This document shows, one piece after another, positions 11,673 to 18,267 of a stretch of DNA of 58,563 nucleotides. Numbering within the stretch: the stretch's first letter is position 1; each line of letters opens with the position of its first letter. The DNA lies in NCBI GenBank assembly GCA_902553005.1, contig CACDIK010000005.1, positions 1 through 58,563 of the forward strand, in the 5' to 3' direction. The notes under the pieces are model-generated. The model was not told where the DNA came from. It worked only from the letters and a program-made list of their open reading frames with translations, and made no database searches. A program made the position numbers and the translations under genes. The stretch is from an uncultured Alphaproteobacteria bacterium. Its GTDB lineage: Bacteria > Pseudomonadota > Alphaproteobacteria > HIMB59 > GCA-002718135.

Positions 11673-11879
11673 TTATTTTATTTTAAAGTCTTCTTTTATT
11701 GAATGATTAAGTTCTCCATCTTCAGATGATAAATTCATAGATACTTTTATGGATTCACCTATTTTGATACTTCCTTCAGTAAATTTTTTTCTTATGTATT
11801 TTTCTATTTCACGTTGAGAACTAATGCCAACTTGTTTAAGAAACTTTCTTATCTCTAGATTTAAATTATCTTCATCCAT
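11673..11879 (-). CDS. DUF6494 family small protein
   Basis: The 68-residue protein is on the minus strand, opposite to its neighbours. The N-terminal half, MDEDNLNLEIRKFLKQVGIS followed by SQREIEKYIRKKF, matches what I recall of DUF6494, a short conserved family of proteobacteria with a predicted helix-turn-helix-like N-terminal segment and a short beta hairpin. The function is unknown. It lies between convergent and divergent neighbours and is preceded by about 50 bases shared with the ogt promoter region. Confidence 0.85.
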   Translation of the reverse strand: MDEDNLNLEIRKFLKQVGISSQREIEKYIRKKFTEGSIKIGESIKVSMNLSSEDGELNHSIKEDFKIK

Positions 11880-11932
11880 AATTCACTATAAATTATTTTG
11901 ATAGATTCATTCAATAATGTTATTAATTTTAT

Positions 11933-12373
11933 GTGGAAACTGCTTCTTTTAAAACTAAACTTGGCTGGATTACAGTAAAAAAAAATAGTGGCAGCATCTT
12001 TTCACTGAGTTTTGGAAAAACAAATAAAACGATTGATTTAATTAATATTAAGAATCAGATCAATTTATATGCTTCTGGAAAACTAAAAAATTTTAAAATT
12101 AAATATTCTTTTGAAGGCTCCCCTTTGCAAAAAAAAATTTGGAAGGAATTATCTAAAATTAAATATGGTAAAGTTTCAACATATGGAGAAATAGCAAAAA
12201 AAGTTGGTACTTCACCAAGATATGTCGGTAATGTTTGTGGACAAAATAAACTTTTACTTATTATACCTTGTCACCGCGTAATTCGTAGTGACGGTAAACT
12301 CGGAGGATTTTCTGGAAGAGGGGGGATCAAACTAAAAAAAAAATTACTTAATTTAGAAAAAAATGTCTCATAA
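11933..12373 (+). CDS. ogt: Methylated-DNA--protein-cysteine methyltransferase
   Basis: This suicide repair protein transfers the alkyl group from O6-methylguanine to its own cysteine. The active site PCHRVIRSDGKLGGFSGR is near residues 112-129, and the recognition helix segment KVSTYGEIAKKVGTSPRYVGNVCGQN precedes it. The product has 146 residues, a normal size for the Ogt form without the Ada domain. The start is a GTG at 11933. The ATG at 11931 is in another frame. It overlaps the next gene by eleven bases, suggesting a two-gene unit. Confidence 0.95.
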   Translation: METASFKTKLGWITVKKNSGSIFSLSFGKTNKTIDLINIKNQINLYASGKLKNFKIKYSFEGSPLQKKIWKELSKIKYGKVSTYGEIAKKVGTSPRYVGNVCGQNKLLLIIPCHRVIRSDGKLGGFSGRGGIKLKKKLLNLEKNVS

Positions 12374-13091
12374 AATAATTATTCTTCAACATACACCCTT
12401 AGTTACACCTGGATACTTTACAAAGTTAATGAGTGAAGACTTTGTTGAAACAACAATTATTCGATTGGATGAAGGAGAAAAGATTCCTGTTAATCTTGAT
12501 ATATTTGATGGAATGATATGTTTAGGTGGACCAATGGATACTTGGATGGAAGAACAATATCCGTGGATGATTGAAGAAAAAAATAAGATAAAGGAATTTG
12601 TTCTCAATAATCAAAAACCATATCTCGGAATTTGTTTAGGATGTCAATTTTTAGGAGAAATTCTTGGTGGCAAAGTAATTAAATCTAATCCTCCAGAAAT
12701 TGGAGTTCTAAATATTAATATTTTAGATAATAAAAAAAAGGATCAACTTTTTCAAAATTTTAATAATGAGATTAAAGCATTACAATGGCATAGTTACGAA
12801 GTAAGTGAGATAAATAATTCTGATGTTACTATTTTAGGTTCTTCAGATATTACAAAATTTCAAATTTTTAAGTATAAAAAACATGCTTATGGTATTCAAT
12901 TTCATATGGAAGTAGATGAAAACACAATCATTAAATGGTCCAAAGTTCCTGAATTAAAAAATGCTTTAGAAAAATATTTAGGAAAAAACTCTATTGATGA
13001 ACTTGATAAATTGCTTAGAAATAATATTCAAGAAATGAACAATAATACTAAAAAATTATACAAAAATTTTAAAAATTTAATGACTACCTAA
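12363..13091 (+). CDS. Class I glutamine amidotransferase domain protein
   Basis: The 242-residue protein is a stand-alone GATase1 domain of the GuaA-like type. The nucleophile Cys lies in GICLGCQFLGEILGG (about residue 90), and the His/Glu pair of the triad in YGIQFHMEVDENT (about residues 178-182). The family contains gamma-glutamyl hydrolases and uncharacterised amidotransferases. It has no ATP-pyrophosphatase or GMP-synthase domain, so it is not GMP synthase. Its start overlaps ogt. The real substrate cannot be read from the sequence. Confidence 0.9.
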   Translation: MSHKIIILQHTPLVTPGYFTKLMSEDFVETTIIRLDEGEKIPVNLDIFDGMICLGGPMDTWMEEQYPWMIEEKNKIKEFVLNNQKPYLGICLGCQFLGEILGGKVIKSNPPEIGVLNINILDNKKKDQLFQNFNNEIKALQWHSYEVSEINNSDVTILGSSDITKFQIFKYKKHAYGIQFHMEVDENTIIKWSKVPELKNALEKYLGKNSIDELDKLLRNNIQEMNNNTKKLYKNFKNLMTT

Positions 13092-13125
13092 AAGTTTCAT
13101 GTTTAAATAGTTTTGGAGAAAATGT

Positions 13126-14178
13126 ATGAAAAAAATTAAAGGACCTGCAATATTTTTAGCACAGTTTATAGGAGATAAAGAACCATTTAATTCACTACCT
13201 AGTATCTGTAAATGGGTATCTGATCTTGGATATAAAGGAATTCAATTGCCAGCAGAAAATTTAGCAGTTTTTGATTTGGATAAAGCAGCTTCGAGTAAAG
13301 ATTACTGTGATGAAATAAAAGGAATAGCAAAAAATTTTAATCTTGAAATAACTGATATTGCATCTCATCTAACAGGTCAATTGGTTGCAGTTCATCCTGC
13401 TTATGATACACTCTTTGATGGTTTTGCTGCTGATGAGGTAAAGGGTAATCCAAAAGCTAGACAAGAATGGGCAGTAAAAAGGATGATGAATGTCGCTCAA
13501 GCATCAAAAAACTTAAATTTAAAAACTGCTGCTACATTTTCTGGTGCTTTATGTTGGCCCTTTCTTTATCCATTTCCTCAAAGACCTGAAGGTTTAGAAT
13601 ATGAAGCTTTTGGTGAATTAGCAAAAAGGTGGTATCCAATTTTAGATAAATTTGATGAGTGTGGAGTAGATCTTTGTTACGAAATTCACCCTAGTGAGGA
13701 TTTACACGATGGTTCAACTTTCGAAATGTTTTTAGACAGAGTAAATAATCATCAACGTTGTAATATGTTGTATGACCCAAGTCACTATGTTCTCCAATGT
13801 TTGAACTATCTTGATCACATAGATATTTACCATGAAAGAATCAAAATGTTTCATGTTAAAGATGCAGAATTTAATCCGTCTGGTAGGCAAGGAGTTTACG
13901 GAGGTTATCAATCATGGATAAACAGAGCAGGTAGATTCAGATCACTTGGTGATGGCCAGGTTGATTTTAAATCAATTTTTTCAAAACTATCTAGTTATAA
14001 TTTTGATGGATGGGCAGTTTTAGAGTGGGAATGCTGTATTAAAAGCCCTGAACAAGGTGCAGCTGAAGGAGCTCCATTTATTCAAAATCATATTATTGAA
14101 GTTACAGACAAAGCATTTGATGATTTTGCAAGTTCTGGAACCGATGAGCAAGCTAACAAAAAGATTTTAGGTATATAA
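13126..14178 (+). CDS. Sugar phosphate isomerase/epimerase-like TIM-barrel protein
   Basis: The 350-residue protein belongs to the AP-endonuclease-2/xylose-isomerase-like TIM-barrel superfamily (IolE/YcjR type). Metal-binding residues appear at the usual barrel ends: Glu in LCYEIHPSED, Asp and His in YDPSHYVL, His in MFHVKDAEF, and Glu in VLEWECCIK. A GGAG precedes the ATG. It is followed after nine bases by a Gfo/Idh oxidoreductase, and such pairs usually oxidise and then isomerise or cleave sugars, inositols or 3-keto-glycosides. The exact substrate is unknown. Confidence 0.9.
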   Translation: MKKIKGPAIFLAQFIGDKEPFNSLPSICKWVSDLGYKGIQLPAENLAVFDLDKAASSKDYCDEIKGIAKNFNLEITDIASHLTGQLVAVHPAYDTLFDGFAADEVKGNPKARQEWAVKRMMNVAQASKNLNLKTAATFSGALCWPFLYPFPQRPEGLEYEAFGELAKRWYPILDKFDECGVDLCYEIHPSEDLHDGSTFEMFLDRVNNHQRCNMLYDPSHYVLQCLNYLDHIDIYHERIKMFHVKDAEFNPSGRQGVYGGYQSWINRAGRFRSLGDGQVDFKSIFSKLSSYNFDGWAVLEWECCIKSPEQGAAEGAPFIQNHIIEVTDKAFDDFASSGTDEQANKKILGI

Positions 14179-14187
14179 GGAGTAATT

Positions 14188-15339
14188 ATGGGAAGAAGAT
14201 TAAAACTTGGGATGATAGGTGGTGGCCAAGGAGCTTTTATTGGAGCCGTGCATCGTCTATGCGCAAGGATGGATGATAAGTATGAATTTGTTGCTGGTTG
14301 TTTATCTTCAACTCCTGAAAAAGCTGCTAAGTCTGCTGAAGAAATTGGCCTTGATCCCTCAAGAAGTTACCCTGATTTTAAAACTATGGCTGAAGAAGAA
14401 TCTAAAAGAGATAACGGCATTGAAGTAGTATCCATTGTTACACCAAATCATATGCATGCTGCACCAGCAATAGAATTTCTAAGTAAAAATATTCATGTTA
14501 TTTGTGATAAACCTATGACTTCTACAATGGAAGATGCTCATAAATTAGTTGAAGCAGTCTCTAAATCTGATGCTCATTTTTTCTTAACTCATAATTATTC
14601 CGGATATCCAGTTGTTAGGGGTATGAGATCAATTATTGAAAATGGAGTGCTAGGCAAAATAAGAATTATTAAAGGATCTTATCTTCAGGGTTGGCTTGGC
14701 TCAAAAGAAGAAGACTCAGGTTCTAATAAACAAGCAGAATGGAGAACTGATCCTTCAAGAAGTGGAGCTGCAGGAAGCGTGGGTGATATAGGTAGTCATG
14801 CAATGCATTTGTTAGAATTTATAACCCAATTAAAATTACAATCAGTTAGTGCAGATCTAACTACTTTTGTTGAAGGAAGAAAATTAGATGATGATGCTTC
14901 TATAATGATCAGATTAAATAATGGTGCTAAGGGATCATTATCCATCTCTCAAGTTGCAACAGGTGAAGAAAATAATTTTAGTGTTGCTATTTATGGTGAC
15001 AAGGGTGCATTGAAATGGAGTCAAGAAAATCCAAATTATGCAACATTTAGTCAAGTAGGGGAGGCGAGTCAGATAATAACTAGAGGTGGTTCGATTAAAG
15101 TTGAAGGAAGTGAAGCTAATGTCCGAATCCCTGCAGGTCACCCAGAAGGATATCTTGAGGCATTTGCACAAATCTATTCAGATGTTGCAGATGTTATTCA
15201 AAATAAAGATAATAAGGAAGAATTATTAAAGATGCTTCCAAATATTGATGATGGTTTGCACATAATGAAATTTATTAATGCTACTGTAGATTCGAGCAAT
15301 AATAATTCTAAGTGGATAAATTTATCTGAAATAAATTGA
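14188..15339 (+). CDS. Gfo/Idh/MocA family oxidoreductase
   Basis: This is an NAD(P)-dependent sugar or polyol dehydrogenase. The 383-residue protein has an N-terminal Rossmann fold (GMIGGGQGAFIGAVH, about residues 8-22) and the family motif CDKPMTST (about residue 108), whose Lys-Pro follows the cofactor site. The C-terminal substrate domain includes the conserved GSVGDIGSHAMHLLEF helix with the catalytic-type Asp and His. AAGGAG at 14177-14182 sets the start. It forms a two-gene unit with the upstream TIM-barrel protein and ends just before the amtB leader. Confidence 0.92.
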   Translation: MGRRLKLGMIGGGQGAFIGAVHRLCARMDDKYEFVAGCLSSTPEKAAKSAEEIGLDPSRSYPDFKTMAEEESKRDNGIEVVSIVTPNHMHAAPAIEFLSKNIHVICDKPMTSTMEDAHKLVEAVSKSDAHFFLTHNYSGYPVVRGMRSIIENGVLGKIRIIKGSYLQGWLGSKEEDSGSNKQAEWRTDPSRSGAAGSVGDIGSHAMHLLEFITQLKLQSVSADLTTFVEGRKLDDDASIMIRLNNGAKGSLSISQVATGEENNFSVAIYGDKGALKWSQENPNYATFSQVGEASQIITRGGSIKVEGSEANVRIPAGHPEGYLEAFAQIYSDVADVIQNKDNKEELLKMLPNIDDGLHIMKFINATVDSSNNNSKWINLSEIN

Positions 15340-15370
15340 TATTTTAGCAGTTTTATTAGTTATTTTTATA

Positions 15371-15387
15371 TATGCAAATATTGCATA
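15371..15387. promoter_or_regulatory. 17-bp inverted repeat upstream of the amtB leader
   Basis: TATGCAA and TTGCATA flank a 3-base centre. The arms pair perfectly over 7 bp. The site is 32 bases past the Gfo/Idh stop and about 58 bases before the first riboswitch aptamer, where an operator or the amtB promoter would be expected. It could also be a weak AT-rich transcript end for the upstream gene. The spacing does not match an NtrC site. Confidence 0.35.
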
Positions 15388-15441
15388 CCAATATTCTCTT
15401 AAATATTCTTACTAAAATTTAATAATAAACTAATTCATTCA

Positions 15442-15498
15442 TTACGTTCATCACTCTTTTGGGGTGACGGAAGTAGACGAAAGTCGAAGGAACGCATG
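15442..15498 (+). ncRNA. Glutamine riboswitch (glnA RNA), first aptamer
   Basis: This is the first of two aptamers in the amtB leader. P1 pairs CGTTC (15445-15449) with GAACG (15490-15494). P2 pairs TCACTC (15451-15456) with GGGTGA-type bases up to 15467. The conserved core CGGAAGTAG is at 15468-15476. P3 is GAC-GAAA-GTC (15476-15485), followed by CGAAGGAACGC. These core blocks and the three-way junction match the glnA RNA consensus as I remember it. glnA RNAs bind L-glutamine and control nitrogen genes in cyanobacteria and in marine metagenomic sequences. The call rests on motif recall plus visible pairing, not on a covariance-model search. Confidence 0.9.
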
Positions 15499-15510
15499 CA
15501 AAGTTATAAA

Positions 15511-15563
15511 TCGTTCAATTTGCCCTTAGGCGAATCGGAAGTAGGTTAAACCGAAGGAACGCG
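15511..15563 (+). ncRNA. Glutamine riboswitch (glnA RNA), second aptamer
   Basis: A second copy of the same architecture starts 13 bases after the first. P1 pairs CGTTC (15512-15516) with GAACG (15557-15561). P2 pairs ATTTGCC (15518-15524) with GGCGAAT (15529-15535) around a CTTA loop. The core TCGGAAGTAGG spans 15535-15545. P3 is GGT-TAA-ACC (15544-15552), then CGAAGGAACGC. The P2 and P3 stem sequences differ completely from the first aptamer but still pair, while the unpaired core is identical, which is the expected pattern for two functional copies. Confidence 0.9.
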
Positions 15564-15578
15564 GATCTTAGTAATTAA

Positions 15579-15650
15579 TTTCCATAGCTAAGCATGAAAA
15601 GTAACGCATGACTCAATGTGAGCCATGTACTGTGAAATTTATAATGGAGG
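15579..15650 (+). promoter_or_regulatory. Possible expression platform sequestering the amtB ribosome binding site
   Basis: TTTCCAT (15579-15585) can pair with ATGGAGG (15644-15650), which includes the amtB Shine-Dalgarno GGAGG; two of the seven pairs would be G-U. In the intervening loop a local hairpin pairs CATGACTCA (15607-15615) with TGAGCCATG (15619-15627) with one mismatch. No hairpin followed by a T-run is seen between the aptamers and the gene, so control of translation is more likely than termination. The pairing is proposed from reading the sequence only. Confidence 0.45.
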
Positions 15651-15654
15651 ATTA

Positions 15655-16941
15655 ATGTTAAAAAAATCTATATATTTCATTAGCATTATTGCTGTCTTTA
15701 TGCTCTTTAGTTCATATGCAAGAGCAGAAGTTGATGGTGAAGTGCAATACATTTTAAATACATTCCTATTTCTTGTATCTGGGTTCTTAGTCATGTGGAT
15801 GGCAGCAGGATTTGCAATGCTTGAATCAGGACTTGTTACGTCCAAAAGTGTAGCAACAATTGCTGCAAAAAATATAGGCTTATATTCTATTGCTGGTTTA
15901 ATGTTCTGGTTAGTTGGATATAATATGGCATATGGTATTCCTGCAGGTGGATTTATAGGATCTCCAATTCCTTGGAGTGATGGTAGTGCTCTTGATACAG
16001 GTTATTCAGATGGTTCTGACTGGTTTTTTCAGATGGTATTTTGTGCAACAACATGTTCAATTGTATCTGGAACACTAGCTGAACGAATTAAAATTTGGCC
16101 ATTTTTTATTTTCTGTGCTTTATTAACCGGTTTCATTTATCCAATCGAAATGGGTTGGCAGTGGGGTGGAGGATACCTAGCGGAAGCAGGTTTCTCAGAT
16201 TTTGCTGGTTCAACTTTAGTACATAGTGCAGGAGCAGCAGCAGCACTTGCTGGTGCAATTTTGTTAGGTCCAAGATTAGGACGTTTTACTGATAGTGGTG
16301 AAGCAGCACCTATGGAACCTTTTGCAAATTCATCAATTCCTCTTGCAACTTTAGGTGTATTTATCCTATGGCTTGGATGGTTTGGATTTAACGGTGGATC
16401 ACAATTAGCTATGGGTACATTTGATGATGTAACAGCAGTAGCAACAATATATATTAATACTAACCTGGCAGCTGGTGCAGGTGTAATGGCTTGTGCAGTT
16501 ATTTCTAGATTAGTAACTGGTAAAACAGATGTAGTAATGATGCTTAATGGTGCATTGGGTGGTCTTGTAGCAATAACTGCTGAACCATTAGCCCCATCAC
16601 CAATCCTCGCAATAATCATTGGTGCAGTTGGTGGATTAATTGTCTTCTACGGTACTAGACTTTTAATATCTCTAAAAATTGACGACGTTGTTGGTGCAAT
16701 TCCTGTACATGGTTTTGCTGGAATTTTTGGAACATTAGTTGTTCCAATTTCAAACAGCGCAGCAAGTTTTGGTGCACAACTTTACGGTATAATAGCAATT
16801 AATGTTTTCGTTTTTGTTGTATCATTTATTATTTGGTACATAATGAAAATGCTCTTTGGTATTAGAATCAGTGAAGAAGCTGAAAAACTTGGTACTGATA
16901 AATCTGAAGTAGGCGTAATGGCTTATAGCATCAGAGACTAA
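15655..16941 (+). CDS. amtB: Ammonium transporter
   Basis: AmtB-type channel for ammonium uptake across the inner membrane. I chose ATG 15655, four bases after GGAGG (15646-15650), giving 428 residues. The in-frame ATG at 15625 would add ten residues inside the leader RNA. A signal peptide (about residues 1-24, ending SSYARA) is followed by eleven or so helices. Landmarks are GFAMLESGL, the twin-His positions in TLVHSAGAAAA and PVHGFAGIFGT, and LGWFGFNGGSQLA. No glnK (PII) gene follows it, unlike in most proteobacteria. Two glutamine aptamers in its leader imply repression or activation by the intracellular glutamine level. Confidence 0.97.
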   Translation: MLKKSIYFISIIAVFMLFSSYARAEVDGEVQYILNTFLFLVSGFLVMWMAAGFAMLESGLVTSKSVATIAAKNIGLYSIAGLMFWLVGYNMAYGIPAGGFIGSPIPWSDGSALDTGYSDGSDWFFQMVFCATTCSIVSGTLAERIKIWPFFIFCALLTGFIYPIEMGWQWGGGYLAEAGFSDFAGSTLVHSAGAAAALAGAILLGPRLGRFTDSGEAAPMEPFANSSIPLATLGVFILWLGWFGFNGGSQLAMGTFDDVTAVATIYINTNLAAGAGVMACAVISRLVTGKTDVVMMLNGALGGLVAITAEPLAPSPILAIIIGAVGGLIVFYGTRLLISLKIDDVVGAIPVHGFAGIFGTLVVPISNSAASFGAQLYGIIAINVFVFVVSFIIWYIMKMLFGIRISEEAEKLGTDKSEVGVMAYSIRD

Positions 16942-16947
16942 TGAATT

Positions 16948-16985
16948 TAGTGATTAGCATATCAACTCCTTATAGTTGGTCACTA
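16948..16985 (+). repeat. Nested inverted repeat after amtB
   Basis: TAGTGA (16948-16953) pairs with TCACTA (16980-16985), and inside it CAACT (16963-16967) pairs with AGTTG (16974-16978). It sits seven bases past the amtB stop and just before a second, GC-richer hairpin. Together they form a compact transcript end or a 3' stabilising structure. Confidence 0.5.
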
Positions 16986-16990
16986 AAAAT

Positions 16991-17010
16991 GGGAGAGCAT
17001 TTGCTCTCCC
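16991..17010 (+). terminator. Probable terminator hairpin after amtB
   Basis: GGGAGAGC and GCTCTCCC form a perfect 8-bp stem with an ATTT loop, the most GC-rich hairpin in this part of the window. The T-tract on the plus strand is poor; on the minus strand the stem is followed by ATTTTTAG. It probably ends the amtB transcript, perhaps together with the preceding inverted repeat. Confidence 0.6.
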
Positions 17011-17039
17011 AAGCTTGCTAAATATTAGTGAGACTTTTT

Positions 17040-17414
17040 ATGACTGAAGCAGAAATAATAAAAGAAAAAAAAAGAAACATATATTCAAGCTTTTTCTCTG
17101 AAGATTATGTCTCTAAATTTTTATTTAAATCAATTTTACACCATGTTATCTCTTTAGAAATATATGAAAATAATAAATTGAATGGAATTTCATTTGAAAC
17201 TATTTGTGGAAACATACCTAAGTCGATTGGTTCTAGATCATCCATTCAATCAATTTTAAACGAAGCTTTAGAAAAAAATATCTTTGTAAAAGAGCAAAGT
17301 AAGTCAGATAAAAGAATTAAAAATTATTATCTAAGTAATAATTTTCTTGATATGATTAATACTTGGTTAAGAAAAGAGGGTTCATTTTTTAGGAAGATGA
17401 GTTTAGAAAATTAA
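17040..17414 (+). CDS. Putative winged-helix (MarR-like) DNA-binding protein
   Basis: The product is 124 residues from the ATG at 17040; the in-frame GTG at 17028 would add four residues. It is mainly helical and charged. The C-terminal half (SIQSILNEALEKNIFVKEQS then DKRIKNYYLSNNF) reads like the recognition helix and basic wing of a MarR/PadR-type winged helix, in which the wing carries D-x-R and a following strand. No ligand domain is apparent. It stands alone after amtB and before a small basic protein, so it may regulate one of these, but nothing in the sequence proves it. Confidence 0.65.
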   Translation: MTEAEIIKEKKRNIYSSFFSEDYVSKFLFKSILHHVISLEIYENNKLNGISFETICGNIPKSIGSRSSIQSILNEALEKNIFVKEQSKSDKRIKNYYLSNNFLDMINTWLRKEGSFFRKMSLEN

Positions 17415-17466
17415 TTTTATTTTTAAAAATTAATCTAATATTATTCTTAAATTAAGGAGATAAAAT

Positions 17467-17658
17467 ATGAAAACATCATTCAATATCAGCGGAAAGAAAT
17501 ATATTTTGAAATATGAAAGAAAAATGCCTGAGAAAGAAGTAATTAAAATGAAATCATTTGTGACTAATAAAGGAACAAAACTTACAAAAACTGCAAAGTT
17601 TAAAATAAAAAAAGTTTTAGAAAAAGATAAGGAAAGGGTTTTTGAAATTGTTCTATAA
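17467..17658 (+). CDS. Small basic protein of unknown function
   Basis: A 63-residue ORF has a strong Shine-Dalgarno (AAGGAG at 17454-17459) seven bases before the ATG, which supports real expression. The product is lysine-rich, with no cysteine and no membrane segment. The pattern of alternating hydrophobic residues (FNISGKKYILKYER, then FKIKKVL, then RVFEIVL) suggests a small beta-rich or alpha/beta fold. I do not recognise a family. Its stop abuts the stop of the convergent yqgE gene with no spacer at all. Confidence 0.7.
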   Translation: MKTSFNISGKKYILKYERKMPEKEVIKMKSFVTNKGTKLTKTAKFKIKKVLEKDKERVFEIVL

Positions 17659-18210
17659 TTAACAATTTCCAGAGAATATTGATAGTTTACTTGCATCTAT
17701 TCCCAATAAATTAAATGCATCTTTCCACTTATTATTAACCTTTTCGTCAAAAATAAAATCACTATTTGTTTTTAGCGTCATCCAACTATTTGACGCTAAT
17801 TCTTTTTCGATTTGTCCTGGACCCCATCCTGCATATCCAAGAGCTAGAATACTATTCTTTGGACCATTACCTTTAGAAAGGTCTTCAAAAAATTCTGAAG
17901 TACTAGTTAACGCCACCCCTTTATCTATTGTCAGGGTTTCTTTTTGAATTACTTCGTCAGAATGTAAAACGAACCCCCTACCACTTTCAACAGGACCACC
18001 ATAGCGGATGTAAAGTTTCTTATCTTCTAAGGGCTTGTCTATACCTAGTTGTTCAAGCAAATCGGGGTAAAGGTCATAATCGATTTTTTTGTTGATTATT
18101 ATACCCATAGCCCCATCTTTAGAGTGAGCACACATATATATTACCGTTTTTTCAAACCTATCATCTTCTAACGAAGGCATTGAAATTAAGAACTGACCAG
18201 TTAAATTCAT
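17659..18210 (-). CDS. yqgE: YqgE/AlgH family protein
   Basis: The 183-residue protein opens with the family hallmark LTGQFLISMPSLEDDRFEKTVIYMCAHSKDGAMGI-type segment and retains the RYGGPVESGRGFVLH and LGYAGWGPGQIEKEL blocks. The YqgE/AlgH (DUF179) family is widespread in bacteria; its structure is known but its biochemical role is not settled. It is on the minus strand, convergent with the small basic protein and divergent from the DsbD-like gene, with 57 bases for both promoters. Confidence 0.95.
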   Translation of the reverse strand: MNLTGQFLISMPSLEDDRFEKTVIYMCAHSKDGAMGIIINKKIDYDLYPDLLEQLGIDKPLEDKKLYIRYGGPVESGRGFVLHSDEVIQKETLTIDKGVALTSTSEFFEDLSKGNGPKNSILALGYAGWGPGQIEKELASNSWMTLKTNSDFIFDEKVNNKWKDAFNLLGIDASKLSIFSGNC

Positions 18211-18267
18211 ATAGTATATATATTCGCGTTAATTTATATTTTTCAATATTGTATTGATTTATTTTAT

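Noticed and set aside
12363-13091. GMP synthase
   Set aside because: Only the glutaminase domain is present; the ATP-pyrophosphatase and dimerisation domains are missing, and the next gene is unrelated.
15371-15387. NtrC-type enhancer site upstream of amtB
   Set aside because: The palindrome has GCAA-ATA-TTGC, while NtrC sites need TGCAC and GTGCA with wider spacing, and no -24/-12 promoter is visible nearby.
15565-15610. Possible third glutamine aptamer after the second
   Set aside because: AACGC recurs at 15604, but there is no GGAAGTA core, no CGTTC partner in the right place and no P2/P3 pairing. At most it is a decayed copy or an expression-platform strand.
16137-16619. Long open frame on the minus strand opposite amtB
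   Set aside because: It is fully antisense to a certain transporter gene, is rich in Pro/Ala/Ile from the complementary codons, has no Shine-Dalgarno and resembles no family.
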